DNA from: Halobacteriales archaeon YIM A00010 | Lineage (GTDB): Archaea > Halobacteriota > Halobacteria > Halobacteriales > Haloarculaceae | DNA: 64,000 nucleotides | NCBI GenBank assembly: GCA_025041175.1 | Contig: JAKCFJ010000002.1 | Span: 868,001 to 932,000 of the forward strand | Direction: 5' to 3' | Shown here: one piece after another, positions 1 to 8,459 of the stretch | How the letters are laid out: each line of letters opens with the position of its first letter | How positions within the stretch are numbered: the stretch's first letter is position 1 | Translations under genes and position numbers: made by a program | The notes under the pieces: model-generated | The model's database searches: none | Told to the model about the DNA's origin: nothing | What the model saw: the letters and a program-made list of their open reading frames with translations, nothing else

Positions 1-108
1 GCCATCCAGAAAGAGGAACATCCCGAAGAGAAAGAACAGAAGCGCAAACCAGAGCTCTGCGAGCGGTAGCCTGAGCGGCTGGCCGACTAGTGATACGACG
101 TCAGTCAT
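1..108 (-). CDS. cydB: Cytochrome bd oxidase subunit II, N-terminus (partial)
   Basis: Only the first 36 codons lie in the window; the gene runs off the left edge. The translated start MTDVVSLVGQPLRLPLAELW leads straight into a hydrophobic helix, as expected for CydB, the second membrane subunit of the cytochrome bd quinol oxidase. Its ATG overlaps the end of cydA by 8 bases, so the two are translationally coupled in one operon. The identity rests on this position and the helix; too little is visible for domain evidence. Confidence 0.75.
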   Translation of the reverse strand, partial: MTDVVSLVGQPLRLPLAELWFALLFFLFGMFLFLDG

Positions 109-1525
109 TCGTGGTCACCTCAGATTCCGGTGGCGGTGATCGGGGCTGATCGGCGAGGTCGTCGTGGGGCGGCGGTCCCTCCCTGATAATCCGACTGACG
201 ACGTAGGTGTACAGTCCGAGCAACAACGCGTACCCGGTGGCGAACCCGAGAAGGGTGACGGTCGCTTCGGTGGCTGTCAATCCGGGTGAAACGCTGGCTG
301 AAGTCTTCATGACGCCTTGGATGACCCAGGGCTGGCGCCCGACTTCTGTAACGATCCACCCCACCTCGACGGCAACGAAGCCCAGCAGTGACGATAGCAT
401 TAGAGCCTTGTGGAGGAGATCGTCCTCGAACAGTTCGCCGCGCCACCAGCGATACGCACCCCACAGTGCGAGCAGAACGAACCAAAAGCCGAGCGCGACC
501 ATGATCCGGAACGCCCAGAACACGATCGCTACCGGGGGTGCTTGCGTCGAGAACGACGCAAGTCCGCGTATCGTCGCCTGTGGGTCCCCACCGCTCGCAA
601 GCCACGAGGCACCGCCCGGGATGCCGACGCCGAAGAGACTCTCGGTTCGGGGGTTCAGTAGATCAGCAACGTTCGTGGGGAACGCGACGATGTACTCCGG
701 AACGGACGAGTCGGTCTCCCAGACGGCCTCCATTGCGGCGAACTTCTGCGGTTGGGTCTCCGAAACGTGGCGAGCGTACGCGTCGCCCTGGATCACCTGC
801 AACGGCGCCGTGATGAGAAGCGCCACGAGCGCGATCTTGAGCGTCGTTTCCCAGAAGCCGATGTGTTGGATCGAGTAGCCCCAGACGTGGTGCCGGAAGA
901 CGTAGTAAGCGGCGACACCAGCCATGAACAAGGCGACCGCCTCGACTGCAGCATTCTGCATGTGGACGAACATGTATGGAAATCTTGGATTGAGGTAGGC
1001 CGCGAGTGGATCGGTGAGTTTCACGACGCGGTGGCCGTTCTCGACAACGATCTCGAAGCCACGCGGGGTCTGCATCCACGAGTTCGCGATGAGAATCCAA
1101 ACGGCTGAGAGCCACGTTCCAAGCCCGACAGCGATACTCGATAAGAAGTAGAGACGGTCAGACACGCGGTCACGGCCGTAGACGAAAATGCCGAGGAACG
1201 TCGCTTCGAGCATGAACGCCATCATTCCTTCGAGGGCGAGTGGTCCACCGAACAGTTCGCCAGCAGTCGTCGAGAACGCCGCGAAGTTGGTTCCGAACTC
1301 GAATTCGAGAACGAGCCCCGTTACTGTGCCGACCACGAAGCTCACCGCGAAGATGCGCGTCCAGAACCGGCGGAGCTGCTCATAAATCGCCTCACCCGTA
1401 CGAACCTCTTTCCACGTGAAGTAGACGAGGAACGGGGCGAGACCCATACTCATCACGGGAAAGATGATGTGAACGATCGTGGTGAGCGCAAACTGAAGCC
1501 GGCTGGCGGTGACGGGATCAACCAT
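101..1525 (-). CDS. cydA: Cytochrome bd quinol oxidase subunit I
   Basis: Membrane subunit carrying the haems of cytochrome bd, which oxidises quinol and reduces oxygen at the cytoplasmic membrane. The sequence shows the family start SRLQFALTTIVH, the EFGTN motif, WMQTPRG, the Q-loop stretch KFAAMEAVWET, and the GRQPW motif near the C-terminus, with about nine hydrophobic helices. An upstream ATG at 1579 would add 18 residues, but starting at 1525 puts the haem-ligand histidine at residue 19, as in the E. coli protein, so 1525 is preferred. At about 474 residues the Q loop is short. It is followed by cydB with an 8-base overlap. This high-affinity oxidase is usually used at low oxygen. Confidence 0.95.
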   Translation of the reverse strand: MVDPVTASRLQFALTTIVHIIFPVMSMGLAPFLVYFTWKEVRTGEAIYEQLRRFWTRIFAVSFVVGTVTGLVLEFEFGTNFAAFSTTAGELFGGPLALEGMMAFMLEATFLGIFVYGRDRVSDRLYFLSSIAVGLGTWLSAVWILIANSWMQTPRGFEIVVENGHRVVKLTDPLAAYLNPRFPYMFVHMQNAAVEAVALFMAGVAAYYVFRHHVWGYSIQHIGFWETTLKIALVALLITAPLQVIQGDAYARHVSETQPQKFAAMEAVWETDSSVPEYIVAFPTNVADLLNPRTESLFGVGIPGGASWLASGGDPQATIRGLASFSTQAPPVAIVFWAFRIMVALGFWFVLLALWGAYRWWRGELFEDDLLHKALMLSSLLGFVAVEVGWIVTEVGRQPWVIQGVMKTSASVSPGLTATEATVTLLGFATGYALLLGLYTYVVSRIIREGPPPHDDLADQPRSPPPESEVTTND

Positions 1526-1778
1526 CGAAACCACCGCCTTGTCGGCTGTCTTCCACGAGGTGCGGGCGACCGGAACCATGTCGGTTTGCCATCAGTGGCG
1601 CTATGCTGGGTGCCCAGGTCAATCGACGGTGGATTCCTATCGAGAGAGAATCCGCCCAAGTGGTCCATCAATGGGATGCGTAGTTCTGCGGAGCTGGTTT
1701 GTTCCCGGATCGTTTTCACACCCCGCTGTTCGAGCCGTAATCGGGTAGCATATCCCGGGTAACTTCCAACATCGGATA

Positions 1779-2153
1779 ATGGTGAGCGATTCAGTGTCAT
1801 CCGAGGACGCTCCCTCGTTGCAGGATGTCCTCGATGCGCTGGATGATCCCGACTGTCGGAAGATCCTCCGTGAAACAACTGAACCCATGACTGCGAACGA
1901 ACTCATCGATGCCTGTGACATCCCCAAATCGACAGTGTATCGCAAACTGGAACTCCTCGCCCGAGCCTCGCTCGTCCACGAACGGGACACGATCAATCCC
2001 GGGGGTGGGCGGATTACGCGATACGAGCGGGATTTCGACGATGTGATCGTCTCGATCGACGAAGACGGTTTCTCAGTGACAGTCGAACGTCCGCCACGGA
2101 GGGCAGACGAACGTCTCGCAGACATCTGGTCGAAGATGGGTGATGAACTATGA
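1779..2153 (+). CDS. Winged-helix transcriptional regulator
   Basis: A 124-residue DNA-binding protein. Residues about 12-75 form a winged helix with the recognition segment CDIPKSTVYRKLELL, followed by a basic wing (GGGRITRYERDFDD) and an acidic tail. It fits the ArsR/HTH_20-like haloarchaeal regulators. The stop codon overlaps the start of the next gene by four bases (ATGA), so it is co-translated with a small membrane protein, a pairing that suggests membrane-state or redox sensing. It lies divergent from cydA, about 250 bases from the cydA start, so it may control the bd oxidase; that is inference. Confidence 0.75.
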   Translation: MVSDSVSSEDAPSLQDVLDALDDPDCRKILRETTEPMTANELIDACDIPKSTVYRKLELLARASLVHERDTINPGGGRITRYERDFDDVIVSIDEDGFSVTVERPPRRADERLADIWSKMGDEL

Positions 2154-2431
2154 CGTGGGTGGGAACGGCCATCGTCGCCGTCAAGACAGTCATTCTGCTT
2201 TTGGGGAGCGGTATCACGTACATTGCCTACAAAGCCTATCGGCGTACAGGTGCCCCTTCTCTCCGCGTGCTCGGTATTGGGTTCGGCGTTATTACGTTCG
2301 GTGCTCTTTTCGCAGGCGTCATGCATCAACTCCTCTCCGTCTCTCTCGAAATGGGTGTCTTGATCAACAGCATCCTCGTTGCAATCGGGTTCGCGATCAT
2401 CATGTACTCGCTCTATCTCGAACGCGGATGA
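2150..2431 (+). CDS. Small integral membrane protein (DUF7521-like)
   Basis: A 93-residue protein with three hydrophobic helices at about residues 5-25, 40-60 and 65-88, and no catalytic motif. It overlaps the upstream winged-helix regulator by four bases, so the two form a unit. Length, topology and pairing resemble a haloarchaeal membrane family often found next to HTH genes, probably DUF7521; I recall this assignment and cannot test it here. The function is unknown. The first origin-type repeat begins 18 bases after the stop codon. Confidence 0.7.
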   Translation: MTWVGTAIVAVKTVILLLGSGITYIAYKAYRRTGAPSLRVLGIGFGVITFGALFAGVMHQLLSVSLEMGVLINSILVAIGFAIIMYSLYLERG

Positions 2432-2448
2432 CGACGCCGGAGAGGCGC

Positions 2449-2561
2449 CGCTATCGATTTGTTGTGTGAGAAGCCACCACGCCCTGTGGGCGCCCCTATC
2501 GACTTGTTCCGGGATCGAACGAGGGCGTCGACAGCACCCTCGCACCCCTATCGATTTGTTC
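2449..2561 (+). repeat. Three origin recognition box-like repeats 3' of orc1
   Basis: Three copies of the box CACCCCTATCGATTTGTTC lie between the membrane-protein gene and the 3' end of orc1. They are at 2449-2463 (CGCTATCGATTTGTT, partial), 2493-2509 (CCCCTATCGACTTGTTC) and 2543-2561 (full match). All have the same orientation as the copies on the far side of orc1. No other gene fits in this stretch. They probably bind the adjacent Orc1 protein. Confidence 0.8.
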
Positions 2562-2571
2562 GGAGAAGGAG

Positions 2572-3897
2572 CTACCGATCGAGTTGTGCATTCACGACGG
2601 TACGGAGTTCGTCGTCGTGAACGTCGTCCAGCCGCGAATCCTCCCGAAGCGTCTCGATGATGGTCTTTGGATTCTCGCCGAACGTGAACTCGAGATAACT
2701 GCCCGAGTGGGGTCCCTGACTCTTCCGCTCCGTCTCGACCAACGAATACGTGGTGAGTTCCTTCATCTTGTTCACGTACGTCTCCTGGTAGTACTGTTCG
2801 GAACCAAGGGTTCCCGTCAGATACTGATACACTCGGTACCCGAGCGGGCTTTTCGCCGCTCCAGTCCCGGTTTCCCGAGCAACTGCAGCAGTTGCAAAAA
2901 GACAGAGCTTCTTCTGGGTGCTTATACCACGGGTCACTTCTAATACGCGATTCTTCTCGACCTTGTCTTGGGCTTCTCGAATGTGTTCCTCACGAACCTG
3001 ATCCGCGTTGCCTTTTTCAGCGATCGATCCTGCTGTTCGCATTAGGTCGATCGCCTTCCGTGCGTCCCCGTTAGTTTGTGCAGCGAACGCTGCTGCCAGT
3101 GGGATTACGTCGTTACTGAGTGTGCCTTCGTGGAAGGCGTCCTTCCGAGCCCGAAGAATCTCTCGAAGCTGGTTTGCGTCGTAGTCGCTGAAATGGACGT
3201 CCTCGGGCGTGAACGAACTGAGCGCTCGACTGCCCACGTTCTTCATCATCTTCGTATCGTTGGTGATGGCGGTTACCGAGACCTGGGCGGTGATCTCGTC
3301 TGTACTACCAGCGCGCGAGAGTTGGTACAGAAGACGGGAGAAGGCGGGCTCATCCTTATCCCGACGACCGACGAGCATATCGAGTTCGTCGAGGATGAAC
3401 ACGACTGTGTCGTAGTGTTCATTGATAAGGCGGTAGAGTTCTCGCCATTTCTTCTTGTTCGGGATGCCGTGTTCTGGGACCTCGACAGTCGTTCCGCTGT
3501 CGTTTGCGACTTTTCGGGCGAGCTCGTAGACGGCTGAGCCGAGGGTTCCAACGTTCTGGCAGTTCATCTGGATCACCCCGAATCGGATATCGCGGCTTTC
3601 GCAGAGTTCGACAATGTTCTCACAAACAGCGTTGATGATGAGTGATTTCCCAGTCCCTGACGGGCCGTAGAGGAAGAGATTCGGCGGGCGTTCGTTACTA
3701 ATTGCAACGCGAAGATGCTGGGTGATATCGGTGAGCTGAGTGTCGCGACCGACGATGCGTTCTTCGTCGACGATCTCGTTCGGTTCGAGAAGAGATCGAT
3801 TCTTGATGAGACTCGCGGCTTCTTCCTGCTCGAGGATGAGATCTTTAATAGAACCCGTGGAATCGGGAGAGTCCTCAGGACCAGGATCCGGTGGCAT
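2572..3897 (-). CDS. orc1: Orc1/Cdc6 replication initiator
   Basis: AAA+ initiator ATPase that binds origin boxes, melts the origin and helps load the MCM helicase. The protein is about 441 residues. It has Walker A GPSGTGKS at about 78-85, Walker B with FILDELDMLVG, a sensor region around VTAITNDTKMM, and a C-terminal winged helix (from about residue 320) that contacts DNA. A GTG at 3909 would add four residues; ATG 3897 is preferred because a TATA-like TTTTTAGTA lies about 24-32 bases upstream, the spacing of leaderless haloarchaeal transcripts. Origin-type repeats flank the gene on both sides, so it is very likely the cognate initiator. Haloarchaea often carry several orc1 genes, so this may be a secondary or replicon-specific origin. 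Confidence 0.96.
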   Translation of the reverse strand: MPPDPGPEDSPDSTGSIKDLILEQEEAASLIKNRSLLEPNEIVDEERIVGRDTQLTDITQHLRVAISNERPPNLFLYGPSGTGKSLIINAVCENIVELCESRDIRFGVIQMNCQNVGTLGSAVYELARKVANDSGTTVEVPEHGIPNKKKWRELYRLINEHYDTVVFILDELDMLVGRRDKDEPAFSRLLYQLSRAGSTDEITAQVSVTAITNDTKMMKNVGSRALSSFTPEDVHFSDYDANQLREILRARKDAFHEGTLSNDVIPLAAAFAAQTNGDARKAIDLMRTAGSIAEKGNADQVREEHIREAQDKVEKNRVLEVTRGISTQKKLCLFATAAVARETGTGAAKSPLGYRVYQYLTGTLGSEQYYQETYVNKMKELTTYSLVETERKSQGPHSGSYLEFTFGENPKTIIETLREDSRLDDVHDDELRTVVNAQLDR

Positions 3898-3920
3898 ACT
3901 CCACTCCACTCTATCAGGAT

Positions 3921-3949
3921 ACTAAAAAGTTCCCCTGTCGATTTCTTTT
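3921..3949 (-). promoter_or_regulatory. orc1 promoter with a degenerate origin box
   Basis: Reading toward orc1, a TATA-like TTTTTAGTA occupies 3921-3929, 24-32 bases before the ATG at 3897. Directly upstream, 3932-3949 reads CCCCTGTCGATTTCTTTT on the plus strand, a diverged copy of the origin box. Its place next to the TATA element suggests that Orc1 may bind its own promoter and regulate itself. A second weak match (CCGACGATTTGTT) is at 4011-4023. Confidence 0.5.
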
Positions 3950-4067
3950 CTACCGGTACGGCACTCAGAGGACGAGAATCAAAGAGTTCCATCATTCTGC
4001 TTTCGGACCTCCGACGATTTGTTAGCGAGAGGGGTGGACGGGGTGACGAGACGTAAGGACACCCTCA

Positions 4068-4086
4068 CACCCCTATCGATTTGTTC
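4068..4086 (+). repeat. Origin box 1 (left arm)
   Basis: Exact copy of CACCCCTATCGATTTGTTC, preceded by ACACCCTCA as at several other copies. It points toward the AT-rich core. Confidence 0.85.
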
Positions 4087-4222
4087 AATCCACAGAGGAA
4101 AGGGTGATCGGATCCCGAACGAACTGTTGTTGCTTCTAGGCTACGAACTCCTAGGCCACGATTGGCGCAGTATTGAGAGTGACTCTCTATATCTTCTCTT
4201 CTTTCTTCTAGTGCTAGTCACT

Positions 4223-4297
4223 AGTCTACTAGAAGAACGTAGTCTGCTAGAAGAACGTAGTCTACTACAAGAATACACCCGTCTACTAGATGAACAC
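4223..4297 (+). repeat. Tandem 18-bp iterons in the origin
   Basis: Three head-to-tail 18-bp units start at 4223 (AGTCTACTAGAAGAACGT), 4241 (AGTCTGCTAGAAGAACGT) and 4259 (AGTCTACTACAAGAATAC). A fourth diverged unit lies at 4281-4297 and abuts the next origin box. The unit differs from the origin box, so it is a second repeat class. It could bind a different factor or assist melting. Confidence 0.8.
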
Positions 4298-4315
4298 ACC
4301 CCTATCGACTTGTTC
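4297..4315 (+). repeat. Origin box 2 (left arm)
   Basis: CACCCCTATCGACTTGTTC, one base different from the consensus, directly following the iteron series and pointing toward the core. Confidence 0.85.
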
Positions 4316-4452
4316 AAATCAATCAATGCTGTTCGATCTATGTACGTGTTCCCACTTAAAGAGGATCCAACGAGAGTATCGTTACGTGGACGGAGGTAGC
4401 TCCCTTACATCCAATACTAGTTCTTGTACTGACTTCCGGTATGGATACGCTC

Positions 4453-4468
4453 CACTATCGATTTGTTC
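4453..4468 (+). repeat. Origin box 3 (left arm, shortened)
   Basis: CACTATCGATTTGTTC keeps the ATCGATTTGTTC core but lacks the full run of C. It is the innermost left box, at the edge of the AT-rich core. Confidence 0.7.
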
Positions 4469-4626
4469 TATATCTATGCCTCCCCTGGAAACACCAGTAT
4501 TCGACGCAATAAAGAACGAAGAATACAGAGAGATATCCCGGACGCGTTATTTCCCATGACTTCCATCCTATTGCGTTCTATTATGACTTCCATCACGTTT
4601 TACTCCCCCGTGTACTCTCTGTACCA

Positions 4627-4645
4627 GAACAAATCGATAGGGGTG
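4627..4645 (-). repeat. Origin box 4 (right arm, inverted)
   Basis: GAACAAATCGATAGGGGTG on the plus strand, the exact reverse complement of the consensus, and followed by TGAGGGTG, which mirrors the flank of box 1. Confidence 0.85.
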
Positions 4646-4771
4646 TGAGGGTGGTCCCGAAGACGATACCACGACAATCACAGACAGTTCATCAAGGAGA
4701 CCGAGTTCCAGATTCTACTCTGTATCTTGGAGATCCTCGGCGTGGATCGATACGGCTCGCGCTTTCCCAAC

Positions 4772-4790
4772 GAACAAATCGATAGGGGTG
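4772..4790 (-). repeat. Origin box 5 (right arm, inverted)
   Basis: GAACAAATCGATAGGGGTG, an exact inverted copy of the consensus. Confidence 0.85.
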
Positions 4791-4816
4791 ACTCTGTGTA
4801 TGCACGTGGTTCCCGC

Positions 4817-4835
4817 GAACAAGTCGATAGAGGTG
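4817..4835 (-). repeat. Origin box 6 (right arm, inverted)
   Basis: GAACAAGTCGATAGAGGTG, two bases different from the consensus. It is the outermost right box, about 75 bases from the stop codon of the EamA transporter. Confidence 0.75.
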
Positions 4836-4910
4836 CGCCTCCACAACCACTCGATTGGCTGCCGAACAGCAACACCGGGTTCACAGCCACGAAAAGCGGG
4901 CGATTTCCGG

Positions 4911-5948
4911 TCAGTCCCCAGAACAGACAGCAGTGTCGTCGTCGAATCGTCCGTCGGAGCCGTCACTATCAGTAACCGGGCGCTTGGGATTGCCACGCGC
5001 ACCGACCGGGTGACGAACGCGGTGGCGCGCCGCGACAGCGGCCGACCGGGCGAGATCCGGGTAGTCCAGCGTCTCGCTTCCGATGACGGCGAACCCGGCG
5101 AAAATAACGAGGAAGCCGGCGACAGCGAGTCCCGAGATCGACTCGCTGAGCAACGCCCAGCCGCCGACCGACGCGACGACCGGGACGACGTAGAAGACCA
5201 GGTTCGCGCGGATCGCGCCAGTCGCGTCGATGAGGTTGAAGTACGTGACGTACGCGACGCCACCGGCGAAGACGCCGAGATACGCGACCGCGACGACGCC
5301 TCCTGGTGTCCACACAATGCTCGCCATCGACTCGCCGGCCACGGCGCTCAGCAGGTGCGCGAACACGGCAGCGAGCGGGAGTCCCCACGCTGTGCGGACC
5401 GACGGAGAGAGTTCGCCGTCAGCCCACCGGATGAGGACGCTCCCGAGCGCACCGGATGTCGCAGCGGCAACCAGCAACGCCTTGCCGACGACGCTCCCAC
5501 CCAGCAGGTTCGCCGGGTCGGGGCTGACAACGAGCGCGACACCCACCAGGCCGAGCGCCATCCCGAGGGCACCGCGGCGTGAGAGGCGCTCGTCAGAGAC
5601 GAGCGCCGCCGCAAAGACTGGCGTTAGGATCGGGTTCAAACTAGCGATGATCGAAGCAACGCCGCTGGTGACGTACTGCTGACCGACGAAGATCAGGGCG
5701 TTCGTTACCCCGACCACGACCAGGCCGGTCGCGACGATACCGGCAACGTCACCACGAGTCCGCGGTCGCAACGCAGCGGGCGAAAACTGCCAGACAGCGT
5801 ACCCACCGAGCACTAGCGTCGCGACGTCAAACCGTAGCGCCAACAGCAACAGCGGCGGGATGTGCGCCAGGCCGGCCTTCGCACCCACGAACGTGCCGCC
5901 GAAAAACACGCTCGTGACCCCAAAGAAGGCGACTGTTCGCCGGTCCAT
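4911..5948 (-). CDS. EamA/DMT-family transporter
   Basis: A 345-residue membrane protein with ten hydrophobic helices in two EamA repeats (about residues 5-140 and 150-285). The first ends with ASIIASLNPILTPVFAA and the second with ANLVFYVVPVVASVGGWALL, the paired signature of drug/metabolite exporters. The C-terminal 50 residues are a charged, probably disordered cytoplasmic tail that reaches toward the origin. The substrate cannot be read from sequence. It is divergent from the regulator at 6178, which may control it. Confidence 0.9.
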   Translation of the reverse strand: MDRRTVAFFGVTSVFFGGTFVGAKAGLAHIPPLLLLALRFDVATLVLGGYAVWQFSPAALRPRTRGDVAGIVATGLVVVGVTNALIFVGQQYVTSGVASIIASLNPILTPVFAAALVSDERLSRRGALGMALGLVGVALVVSPDPANLLGGSVVGKALLVAAATSGALGSVLIRWADGELSPSVRTAWGLPLAAVFAHLLSAVAGESMASIVWTPGGVVAVAYLGVFAGGVAYVTYFNLIDATGAIRANLVFYVVPVVASVGGWALLSESISGLAVAGFLVIFAGFAVIGSETLDYPDLARSAAVAARHRVRHPVGARGNPKRPVTDSDGSDGRFDDDTAVCSGD

Positions 5949-6177
5949 TCAGCGACTGACCTCCGATGCATCCGTCCAGGCTGGCCGCGCGACGGGCGCG
6001 GTGCGCGACCGGTCGACTGACTCACGCATTCCACGCTGTTGTACGGGTTGGGGACGTATAGATCCGTTCAGAAAACGTTGCGCAGCGAGAAACCGCCGCG
6101 CACACCGCTGCGTCGCTGTCCTATGAAAGGATTTCACGGTGCGAAAACAGTTTCCGGACGGGCGTCTGACGACCGGC

Positions 6178-6969
6178 ATGGACGCGCCACTCGAGACAGT
6201 CGAGTTTTTCGCCCGGTCGGAGAACCGGGTCGAGGTGCTCCGGTTGCTCGCCGAGAGAAGTCAGACCAGAGGAAGCCTTGCGGACGCCACCGGCGCGTCG
6301 CAGGCGACGCTCAGCCGGATTCTCAGCGATTTCGAGAAACGATCGTGGGTCCAACGGCAGGGCGGCGAGTACGTTGCGACAGCAACCGGCTGTCTCGTCG
6401 CGCGTGGGTTCACCGACCTGCTCGAGGTGCTGGCGACGGAGCAGAAACTGCGGGAGGTGGTCGAGTACCTGCCCGCCGAGGAGTTGACGTTCGACCTCCG
6501 CCACCTGGCGGACGCGACGGTAACGCTCCCGACGGGGACGCGGCCGGACGCGCCGGTCGGGCGGCTCCTGGAGTTGGAACGGGACGCCGACCAGGTCCGG
6601 GCGTTCTCCCACGCGTTCAACGAACGGAGTCTCTCGCTGATCGCCCAGCGCGTTCGCAACGACGAACTGGCGTTCGAGGGCGTCTTCTCGCGGGACGCGA
6701 TCGACGCACTGGTTGCCGACCCCGATCTCCGGGACCGACTGACGACCCTGCTCGACGCCGACGGCGCGGCTGTCCGGGTCCGCAGGGCGGTTCCGCTCGC
6801 CGTGACTGTCGTCGGCGAGACAGTCCACCTGCTCGTTCGCGACGAGAGCGGCGTCCTCCGGGCCTCGGTCGAGACCGACGATCCGACCGTCCGCTCGTGG
6901 GCCACCGACGCCTTCGAGGAGTACTGGGAGCGCGGCAGTGATCTCGATCGAACCGACCTCTTCGAGTGA
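6178..6969 (+). CDS. Winged-helix regulator of the FilR1-like type
   Basis: A 263-residue archaeal transcription factor. Residues about 1-80 are a winged helix with the recognition segment TGASQATLSRILSDF. The rest resembles the FilR1-type effector domain common in haloarchaea. ATG 6178 (MDAPLETVEFFARSENR) is chosen over the upstream ATG at 6139 because it matches the usual start of this family. It is divergent from the EamA exporter. The methyltransferase remnant follows immediately. Confidence 0.8.
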   Translation: MDAPLETVEFFARSENRVEVLRLLAERSQTRGSLADATGASQATLSRILSDFEKRSWVQRQGGEYVATATGCLVARGFTDLLEVLATEQKLREVVEYLPAEELTFDLRHLADATVTLPTGTRPDAPVGRLLELERDADQVRAFSHAFNERSLSLIAQRVRNDELAFEGVFSRDAIDALVADPDLRDRLTTLLDADGAAVRVRRAVPLAVTVVGETVHLLVRDESGVLRASVETDDPTVRSWATDAFEEYWERGSDLDRTDLFE

Positions 6970-6991
6970 GTCACGCGCTCGGGCCTGGGGA

Positions 6992-7362
6992 CGGTTCGTC
7001 GCCGAACTCGGCGGGACGGGGAACGTCGCCGCCATCGCCAACGCGGTGCAAGCCGCGGCCGCCGAGCGGGGCTACGCGGTCGGTGGTAGTTCCCGAGCGT
7101 CGGCGAGTACACCACGAAACTCGAAGAACACGGCTTCGAGGTGCGCTACGCGACCCTCTTCGACCGTCCGACCGAGCTCGACGGCGGTACAGACGGCCTC
7201 TCGTCGTGGCTCGGGATGTTCGGCGACAGCCTCCTGTCCGCGGTCCCGGACGAGGAACGGCAGGCCACCATCTCAACTGTCGAGGACTCTCTCCGCGACG
7301 CTGTCGAGAACGGAACGTGGACGGCGGACTACCGGCGGCTCCGCGTCGTTGCTGTTCAGTAG
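6992..7362 (+). pseudogene. Class I methyltransferase, C-terminal remnant with frameshift
   Basis: Two reading frames together give the C-terminal third of a SAM-dependent methyltransferase. One covers FVAELGGTGNVAAIANAV and ends near 7085. The other resumes after an in-frame TAG as FPSVGEYTTKLEEHGF and runs to 7362. The N-terminal SAM-binding half is absent, because the regulator gene ends just before. The gene is therefore truncated and frameshifted. The family call is from the pattern GGTGN...EYTTKLEEHGFEVRYATLFDRP, which I recognise from archaeal methyltransferases. Confidence 0.7.
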
Positions 7363-8459
7363 AGTAGCCCGTCCGAAGTTCGGGTGTGTGGAGCCACCGG
7401 ACGGGGCGAGAACGGTATTACGGTTTGTGCTTGTCTGCAGCCCAGTCCGCTAGCAGCAGTTGTAGCGCAGGGAAACGCGTAGTTCATCTTGGGCATCGTT
7501 AGACAGAATTAATTAGAAATATAATATTATTTATTTTTTACATTGGTTATATATTGTGTGTCGATTATCTTCGTGTCTAAAGCCATTTTGTGGGTGTATA
7601 CGACCGTTATCTGCCATCAAACGTGGATAGGGGTCGATGGATGGGCAGAGTGGTCGTGTGTCATAGACGGGTACCAGTACTGAAATGACGAAAAGACGCC
7701 TAATACCAGCATTTACTCGCGTATTGTATGAACCCCAATCAAAATTTCTCACTATCTGATCATCGACGATCCGTTCGACTACGCCGCCAAAAGTATAATA
7801 ACTAATATGGCGTCGCCGCCTCGGACACAGTGATGCACTCGTGCTATCAAACGCTGTGGCGTCTCCGGAAAACGGACGACGAGACGGAAACCGGTGAACA
7901 CCGCAGCAGCCGATGCGTGTGGCGATGTGCTTGGCGCCGATTCAACCGTCCCCCGGACCGATAGCGTTACAACAGTACGCATGTAAGAAATCGTTCGACC
8001 AACTCTCGCGGGGGGCGCGAAGAGACGATCAGCAGTTGCACGTGCCGACAAGCCCAGCGGACTCGACAGAGGGAGCCACACTCCGTTCGGTGTCTCACGG
8101 GACACCGAGGACAACACCGCTGCGACGGAATCCGGGTCGCATGTAGCGACCACCGCGGCGATTCAGCGCACTGCTCCGGGCGTTCTATTATTCCCCAGCT
8201 GTTCTGTAATAGAGAACTCGGTGGTGTGCTACCCGAAGGTTCGTCTCCGTGAGCGATGTGAACCATCAGATATTTCTCGTTTCGGGGCGCGAGCGTCGCC
8301 AGTGCGGTTGTTGTGACGATCAGGCAATCAGCGGGGTGACGCTGTCTGTGTCGAAGAACGCGCTGTACAGCGTCAGTCAGAGGAAAAACTACTGGTCGAA
8401 TCGCCCATCCGTCAGTAGAGGATCCGATTTCATCGATCCGACAAATCCGTACAGCGACC
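7363..8459. other. Gene-free gap of 1.1 kb
   Basis: No convincing coding region on either strand. The stretch 7505-7555 is strongly AT-rich. An imperfect hairpin (GTTCTATTA and TAATAGAGAAC) lies near 8182-8218. Short open frames here lack haloarchaeal composition and look accidental. The gap may be decayed DNA next to the methyltransferase remnant. Confidence 0.5.

Larger units (their letters stand above)
4068..4835. other. Replication origin (oriC-type) core
   Basis: An AT-rich, gene-free stretch beside orc1. Three plus-oriented boxes (4068, 4297, 4453) face three minus-oriented boxes (4627, 4772, 4817) across an AT-rich core at about 4469-4626, which also holds a 12-bp direct repeat ATGACTTCCATC at 4556 and 4583. 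Inverted initiator boxes around an unwinding element next to an orc1 gene are the standard archaeal origin design. Tandem 18-bp iterons lie inside the left arm. That this is an origin is inferred from structure. Confidence 0.85.

Noticed and set aside
1700-1778. tRNA-like segment with GTTCGAGCC
   Set aside because: No matching acceptor, D or anticodon arms can be folded around it. It is the intergenic region between cydA and the regulator.
4223-4297. Possible CRISPR array
   Set aside because: The units are 18 bp, directly adjacent without spacers, and lie in an origin. They are iterons.
7531-8153. Short minus-strand frames in the 1.1-kb gap
   Set aside because: Composition is not haloarchaeal and no recognisable motif or promoter is present.
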